From Opitutales bacterium (GTDB lineage Bacteria; Verrucomicrobiota; Verrucomicrobiia; Opitutales; Oceanipulchritudinaceae), in contig SKLD01000260.1 in assembly GCA_007123395.1 (NCBI GenBank), forward strand, positions 1 to 11,783: DNA of 11,783 nucleotides, read 5' to 3'. This document shows, in pieces, positions 7,248-11,783 of the stretch. The position numbers were made by a program, and so were the translations under genes. Every line of letters begins with the position of its first letter. Within the stretch, counting starts at the first letter, position 1. The notes beneath the pieces were generated by a model. The model was not told the DNA's origin, searched no databases, and saw only the letters and a program-made list of their open reading frames with translations.

Positions 7248-10200
7248 CTATTCACCGTCGATGCGCAGGCGGATGAACGCGGGCGCGCCCGGTGTGACGG
7301 GCGCCTTGAGCCGAAGGATGACTGTCTCGGTGCCGTCGCCGTTTTCGGTCGGGGTGGCCGCGAGTTCAAACCATTCGCTCCCGTGATGCCACTCGGAGGC
7401 ATCCAAATGGGGGGCGGTTTCCGCACGGTAGCGGATTCCGTCGACCGTGTAATCAATGCCCGGAGTGCCCGTTCCTCCGCTGCGCTGGCGGAGAATAAAA
7501 TACACATGCTCGCCCGCCGCAACGGTTTCGCGCTCCACCACTGGGAGCACGCCGTGCCCCGGTGTCATGGGTTCGATCCCCATGGCGAACTTGAGGATGT
7601 TTGCGATGTCGTCGCCCGCCGGGGCGTCGAGCGGCCCCCGCATATCCTCCGGCACCCCGTGGGCGGGATCGGCGATCCACGCTGCAAAGGGCGTTTCGTC
7701 CGGGGCATCGGGCACGCGCGCGATTTCCACAAAACAGATTTTGTTGTTCTCCGCGCCGGGGGCGTTGGTGATCCGGATACGTCCGTCGGTCACGGGCACC
7801 GCCACCGTGGCTTCGGCGAAGCGGTTGCCGCTCGTGGGCGTTGTGTCGATGGCGCGGACGCCCTGCACGTCGATCCGGTAGACGCTGTCGAAGTGGTTGG
7901 GATCGCCGGCTACGATGAGAACTTCGTAGGTGCCGTTGGGCACTTCGATCGACCAGCTGAAGTCGCCGTTTTGCTGCATGTGGTTGAGGGTCCGGTAGCG
8001 CAGGTCGGTGGAACCGCCGCGGTCGCGGGTGGCGGTGTTGGTCGCGTTCCAACCATAGACATACCCGTTGCCCCGGTCGCCGAAAACCGCTCCTGTGTCG
8101 GCCAGATAACCCTCGGGAACAGGCGCGCCGCTTGGTTGGAAATTGATTTTCACGAAATCGGTGGCGGCGGCGGGCACGTTCACCGTGATTTCGTTCGAGT
8201 GGGGCGAAGTTCCGCTGAAGTTGCTGGCACGCACGCGGTAGCGGTAGGACGCCTCCGGCTCGACGGTGCTGTCGACAAACGTGTTGGAGTCACCCGGGGC
8301 TGTTCCCACCTCCTCCCAATCGCCGTTGGCGGCGGGGCGGCGTTCGATGTGGAAGGTTTCCTCATTGTCCGAGCCGGGGGTCCAGCCGAGGGTCACACCG
8401 CCCGCGGAAACCGCTGTCGCGGCCAAGGCGACCGGGGCGGACGGCGGTTCGGGGGTGGCGAGGATGGTCACCGGCACATTCACAGACCGCACCGATCCGC
8501 CGCCCTCAAGGTGGGCCACGGCGGAGAGAAGCCTTGGGCCACCGCCTTCGGCCAGCCACGTGAAGGTGTGGGGCGGGGCGGTGGCTTCGCCGATCCGCTC
8601 GCCGTTGGCGAAGAATTCCACGCGCTCGATGGTAGCGCCGTTTGATTCGGCGCGGGCATCGAGAGTGATCGCTTGGCTGTCATAATACTCCGCGCGGGGA
8701 AGCGGGCGGGCAAGGCGGACAGTGGCGGGTTTGTCGATGTGAAGGCGGGCGATGACGGGTGTCTCCCCGTTGGGCAAGTGGGTGCCCCACGCGGGGATGT
8801 TTTGTGTCGGCATGGGGAAGTCGCGGGCCACGCCGTCGTTGTCGGTAGTATGGTAGCCAACCGCGAAAAGTCCGTTCGTGGTCGGGAAGATGGAGAGAAC
8901 TTCCACGTTGCTGCCGCCCACCGCGTTTGTGCGGTCCCACTCGCCGACGATGAGGCTGGAATACGCCAGCGTGGAAAAGTCCTCACTGAAGACGCGTACG
9001 AAATGATTCCATGCGCTCATGCCCTCGACGATGCGGAACCCGTTGCCGACCGACGGCAGGCTTGCGAGCGGCGCGTCGAGGGTGACTTCTCCGGTGTGCG
9101 TGTCGAAGTCGGCCACCATGCGCTGCACATTGTTGTTGGGCGCGCTGGTGAATGTGATTTCGGAAATACCGGGCCGGATTTCGCTGTTGCCCGGGAGGGC
9201 GTCGCTGCGGAAAACCGCCGCCGATTCCACGGCGGTGATGCTGGCCGCGCGGCTCGGGTTGGGCATCTTCTGCCATGCGTTGCGCGTCGTGTGCGTGCGG
9301 CGGCCGATGGCGACGACGTGGAGGCGTCCCTCGTTGTCGAAGGCCGGTGGACGCCCGCGCGTGGGCGTGGTGTTGAGGTTGGGCCAACCCGCGTTGCGGC
9401 TGGGCCAGCCGTCGAGAATGCTGTCGTTGGGGTAGCGCGAGCCCCAGTTGGTCTGGTCGGGATTTTCCGCGAGGCGGGTGGCATACATGAGGCGGCCGTC
9501 ATTGTCGGCGAGTTTGCCGATCCAGCTCAGGTGCAGGTCGCCCGAGGTCCCGGTGAAGCGGTTGTGGTAGGCGTTGCCGGGGTGGTCGGGATTGTTCGCG
9601 GGGTTGATGGTGTCGCCGTTCCAGAGATTGGCGTGGTCGTTGCCGTGGTGGCGCCCGACGACGGCGACGAGGGTCTCGCCGGCGGGCTTTGAATAATCGA
9701 CCGCCACCGAATCGACATACTGGTCGGGAATCGAGGCGCGCGGAATGCCGAGCGACCCGAGCAAAAGGGTGTCGGGGTCATCGGGGTGCATCGCCAGTGC
9801 GAAGACCATGTTGTGCAGGTTGCCGATGGTGTGGCTGCGGTTGGGCAAGCCCGTGTTCGTCTGGGACCAGTTGGCCCCTCCGTCGGTGGTCTTGTAGGCC
9901 CCGCAGTAAGCGTGCCCGGCAAACACGGTGTCCGGATCATCGGGGTGGATGATGAGCGCGCGCACCGAACCCAGTGTGCCCGTGTTGCGGCGACCGTCCG
10001 CGCGGTAGCCGATGAATGTCGCGCCGCTGCCGTAGGCGGTGGCCCACGACGCCCCGCTATCCGTGCTGCGGTATACGCCTTGGCGGCAACCCAGATAGAG
10101 GATGGCGTCCGCCTCGGCACCATCGCGGTGGATCGCCAGCGAGAAAACATAGCGCCCGTCGGCGGTCAGCCCGCTGTTGGCCGCGGCCCATGTCGCTCCG

Positions 10201-11783
10201 CCGTCCACACTGCGGGAAATGCCGTGCCCGCCCGCCGAGCCGATGTAGACGATCTCCGGGTCCACTGGATCGAGCACGATGGCGTTGACCCAAAGCGTGT
10301 CCGCGTCGCTCTCAAGGCCGTTGTTCGCCGCCGTCCATGCGCCGCCGCCATCCGTCGTCTTGAAGACCCCGTGGCGTGCGGTGCCCGCGTAGACGACATC
10401 CGCGTTGGTCGGATCCACCGCAAGCGTGTTCACGTAAAGATACGTCAGCCCGGTGTTCACCGCGCTCCAACTGCCTCCGGCATCGGTGGATTTGAACACA
10501 CCGCGGTTCGTCGCGGCGTATACCGTCTCTGGTTGCGAGGGCGCCACTGCGATGTCCAGCACCCAATCCGCGGTCATCCCGTTGTTGGCCGCGCTCCATG
10601 TCGCGCCCCCGTCGGTGGATTTATAAATGCCTCCGTAAGTGCCCGCGTAGACGACGTCGGCATCGGCGGGATTGTAAGCCAGCGCGCGCACGTGCGGGTT
10701 GCCGAGACCGCCGTTGGAGGCCGCCCAACTGCCAAAGGCATCCGTGCTGCGGTTGATGCCGTCGGCCGCGACCATGCTTGTGTAGAGGCGGCTCCACCAC
10801 TGCATGAAGCCCTCGTTGTCGAGGCCCACGGCGTGCAGCTCGAAGTCGGGCTGGTTGCCCGCGTGGTTCGTCTGCACGTTGCCGCCGAAGTAGAGATGGT
10901 TGTTGCGGCGGTCGACGGCGATCTGGCCCATGCGGTAGGACGAGCTGGTCATGCGGTAGCCGGTGTATCCGCGTCCGGCGGTGGTGTTGGGGCCCGCGAG
11001 GTAGAGATCGTCGGGGTGACGGCCCATGCGGACATGGTTGTGCCCGTCGAACTCAATGGCGTCGAAGTCCTCCTGCGTCACGGAGCGCAACCCGCCCGTG
11101 CTGTTGGCGTTCAGCATGAGCACGCTGTGCGTGATCGGATCGGTGTCGTGATACGGGTAATCCTCCGCCGGACCGCCTTCCCAGAAATTCCCCGACTCGC
11201 CGTAGTGGCGCCGCCAGCCGTCAACCCTCACAGGCAAGCCGTCTTCGGCTCCCAGCATAAGCAGAAAAGCGGGTTCCCAGCTATTGTTGTTGCCGCTTGC
11301 CGCGACCACTTTGCCGTCACCGCGCACATCCCACGGTTGGATATCGAGGTAGGACCGCCGCGCCTCCACGTTGTAAGCCCATACGATGCCCGTGGGCGGA
11401 CCCGCGACGAAGTTATTGTTCAGGCGCGCGACGTAATAGCCCTCCGTGGCTCCGTTGGCGCGCCGGCCCGAAACATAGAGATCGCCCGTGGCTTCGCCCG
11501 GCACCTCGGTCGTGCGGATATGGTTGATCTCGACCACCGTCCCGATCGGGAAATGGACCGCGCGCAGGATGTCCGCAAGGTCTGCGGAGAGGTGGAGCAG
11601 GTAACCGAGGGCGCCCGCTGACGTGGAGTCGATCCCCGCCGCCGCCATCTCCGTTACCGGGACGCCGGCGGGCAACCAGTCGAGGGAGGGGCCCGACGCG
11701 CTCACCAGCACGGTGCCGTCGGAGAGTTCATGCACACCGTTGAATCGGTGGTCGCCCGGAGCGTCCGCGTAAAACACGGTGTC
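7248..11783 (-). CDS. Large multidomain extracellular protein with Asp-box propeller, Ig-like, FN3 and malectin-like domains; 5' end beyond the right edge
   Basis: The frame is open to the right edge (DTVFYADAPGD). A GTG at 11777 could be called a start, but the coding pattern continues through it, so the N-terminus and any signal peptide are missing. 1511 residues are visible. Residues 1-345 look like beta-propeller material (GTVLVSASG, LYVSGRRANG, HLYFGGNVQ). About 346-680 holds six canonical Asp boxes (S/T-x-D-x-G-x-T/S-W-like) after one degenerate one. About 685-1010 resumes a non-Asp-box pattern (PDQYVDSVAVDYSKP, HNRFTGTSGDLHLSWIGKL). An Ig-like domain follows (about 1019-1108, ERVEFFANGERIG). 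Then come FN3 (about 1112-1203, SYRYRVRASNFSG) and a malectin-like sugar-binding domain (about 1209-1358, KINFQPSG and NGTYEVLIVAGDP). The C-terminal module contains DDIANILKFAMGIEP and ends FIRLRIDGE. It is probably secreted or surface-bound and carbohydrate-binding. I see no catalytic residues I can name. Confidence 0.9.
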   Translation of the reverse strand, partial: DTVFYADAPGDHRFNGVHELSDGTVLVSASGPSLDWLPAGVPVTEMAAAGIDSTSAGALGYLLHLSADLADILRAVHFPIGTVVEINHIRTTEVPGEATGDLYVSGRRANGATEGYYVARLNNNFVAGPPTGIVWAYNVEARRSYLDIQPWDVRGDGKVVAASGNNNSWEPAFLLMLGAEDGLPVRVDGWRRHYGESGNFWEGGPAEDYPYHDTDPITHSVLMLNANSTGGLRSVTQEDFDAIEFDGHNHVRMGRHPDDLYLAGPNTTAGRGYTGYRMTSSSYRMGQIAVDRRNNHLYFGGNVQTNHAGNQPDFELHAVGLDNEGFMQWWSRLYTSMVAADGINRSTDAFGSWAASNGGLGNPHVRALAYNPADADVVYAGTYGGIYKSTDGGATWSAANNGMTADWVLDIAVAPSQPETVYAATNRGVFKSTDAGGSWSAVNTGLTYLYVNTLAVDPTNADVVYAGTARHGVFKTTDGGGAWTAANNGLESDADTLWVNAIVLDPVDPEIVYIGSAGGHGISRSVDGGATWAAANSGLTADGRYVFSLAIHRDGAEADAILYLGCRQGVYRSTDSGASWATAYGSGATFIGYRADGRRNTGTLGSVRALIIHPDDPDTVFAGHAYCGAYKTTDGGANWSQTNTGLPNRSHTIGNLHNMVFALAMHPDDPDTLLLGSLGIPRASIPDQYVDSVAVDYSKPAGETLVAVVGRHHGNDHANLWNGDTINPANNPDHPGNAYHNRFTGTSGDLHLSWIGKLADNDGRLMYATRLAENPDQTNWGSRYPNDSILDGWPSRNAGWPNLNTTPTRGRPPAFDNEGRLHVVAIGRRTHTTRNAWQKMPNPSRAASITAVESAAVFRSDALPGNSEIRPGISEITFTSAPNNNVQRMVADFDTHTGEVTLDAPLASLPSVGNGFRIVEGMSAWNHFVRVFSEDFSTLAYSSLIVGEWDRTNAVGGSNVEVLSIFPTTNGLFAVGYHTTDNDGVARDFPMPTQNIPAWGTHLPNGETPVIARLHIDKPATVRLARPLPRAEYYDSQAITLDARAESNGATIERVEFFANGERIGEATAPPHTFTWLAEGGGPRLLSAVAHLEGGGSVRSVNVPVTILATPEPPSAPVALAATAVSAGGVTLGWTPGSDNEETFHIERRPAANGDWEEVGTAPGDSNTFVDSTVEPEASYRYRVRASNFSGTSPHSNEITVNVPAAATDFVKINFQPSGAPVPEGYLADTGAVFGDRGNGYVYGWNATNTATRDRGGSTDLRYRTLNHMQQNGDFSWSIEVPNGTYEVLIVAGDPNHFDSVYRIDVQGVRAIDTTPTSGNRFAEATVAVPVTDGRIRITNAPGAENNKICFVEIARVPDAPDETPFAAWIADPAHGVPEDMRGPLDAPAGDDIANILKFAMGIEPMTPGHGVLPVVERETVAAGEHVYFILRQRSGGTGTPGIDYTVDGIRYRAETAPHLDASEWHHGSEWFELAATPTENGDGTETVILRLKAPVTPGAPAFIRLRIDGE
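7710..8159 (-). other. Malectin-like carbohydrate-binding domain (part of the large secreted protein)
   Basis: About 150 residues open with VKINFQPSGAPVPEGYLADT and include an FSWSIEVPNGTYEVLIVAGD core. They close with GRIRITNAPGAENNKICFVE. This is the usual layout of malectin-like/CBM-type beta-sandwiches: an opening strand 'xINFq', a gap with G/Y/W-rich loops, 'v-pnGtYeVxlxxgd', and 'I-cfvEI'. It is the clearest carbohydrate-related domain in the window and supports a polysaccharide-facing role. Ligand unknown. Confidence 0.65.
9738..10748 (-). repeat. Asp-box (BNR-type) repeat array within the large secreted protein
   Basis: Six close matches to the Asp box end in W: STDGGATW, STDAGGSW, TTDGGGAW, SVDGGATW, STDSGASW and TTDGGANW. 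They are spaced about 43, 44, 49, 48 and 59 residues apart. A degenerate STDAFGSW precedes them by 43 residues. Between boxes each unit carries a strand-like V/A-x-D-P-x-x-(P/A)-(D/E)-x-V-Y-A/I-G segment (VVYAGTYGGIYKSTDGG, VVYAGTARHGVFKTTDGG). Seven units would make one seven-bladed propeller of the sortilin/GH74/sialidase-like kind. Asp boxes are structural turns and do not by themselves imply catalysis. Confidence 0.85.

Noticed and set aside
7185..11621. Long open frames on the plus strand at 7185-8645, 8673-9692 and 9786-11621
   Set aside because: They lie exactly opposite a minus-strand gene with recognisable domains, and their V/G/A/R-rich sequences show no domain sense. Long antisense openings are expected in GC-rich coding DNA.
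11775..11777. GTG at 11777 as the true start of the large secreted protein
   Set aside because: The frame remains open to the window edge, no signal peptide follows, and FYADAPGDHRFNGVHELSDG reads like the interior of a domain. The gene most likely begins outside the window.
1..11783. tRNA, rRNA, CRISPR array, insertion sequence, prophage or toxin-antitoxin genes
   Set aside because: No cloverleaf with CCA-type features, no regularly spaced direct repeats with spacers, and no transposase-, integrase-, nuclease- or toxin-like protein were found on either strand.

Overview
This is a GC-rich bacterial window in which every supportable gene lies on the minus strand, so transcription runs from the right edge to the left. 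The best guess for the host is the Verrucomicrobiota/Kiritimatiellota side of the PVC group. This rests on the terminal module of the large secreted protein (a DDIANILKFAMGIEP-type segment followed by an ending like FIRLRI), on the same kind of 'DLxxWH ... FFRLRL' module in its neighbour, on a palindromic intergenic repeat of a style I associate with such genomes, and on weak Shine-Dalgarno signals. The assignment is inference; there is no rRNA or other marker gene here.

Layout, in order of transcription: (1) 11783-7248, a very large extracellular multidomain protein whose N-terminus lies outside the window. It has beta-propeller-like sequence, six canonical Asp-box (BNR-type) repeats plus one degenerate one, an Ig-like domain, a fibronectin type III domain, a malectin-like carbohydrate-binding domain and a C-terminal module. 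(2) 7186-4823, an exported DUF5107-type protein with a signal peptide and C-terminal TPR-like repeats. (3) A 293-base intergenic region holding an AT-rich tract and a 60-bp cloverleaf-like palindromic repeat. (4) 4529-2250, a 759-residue protein without a signal peptide and of no family I recognise; it looks like beta-sandwich plus alpha/alpha-barrel plus beta-sandwich. (5) 2225-1, at least 741 residues of a TIM-barrel glycoside-hydrolase-like protein that runs off the left edge. It has no stop in the window, so a finder that requires complete ORFs would miss it.

Taken together this looks like a carbohydrate-utilisation locus. One or two exported proteins would bind or process a polysaccharide outside the cytoplasm, and a tightly spaced pair of apparently cytoplasmic carbohydrate-active proteins would handle the products. 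There is no transporter, regulator, nuclease, toxin, phage gene, tRNA or CRISPR array in view, so a defence or mobile system is not supported. The least explained items are the pair at 1-4529, the apparent nesting of the Asp-box propeller inside another fold in the large protein, and the palindromic repeat in the leader of the 759-residue gene.
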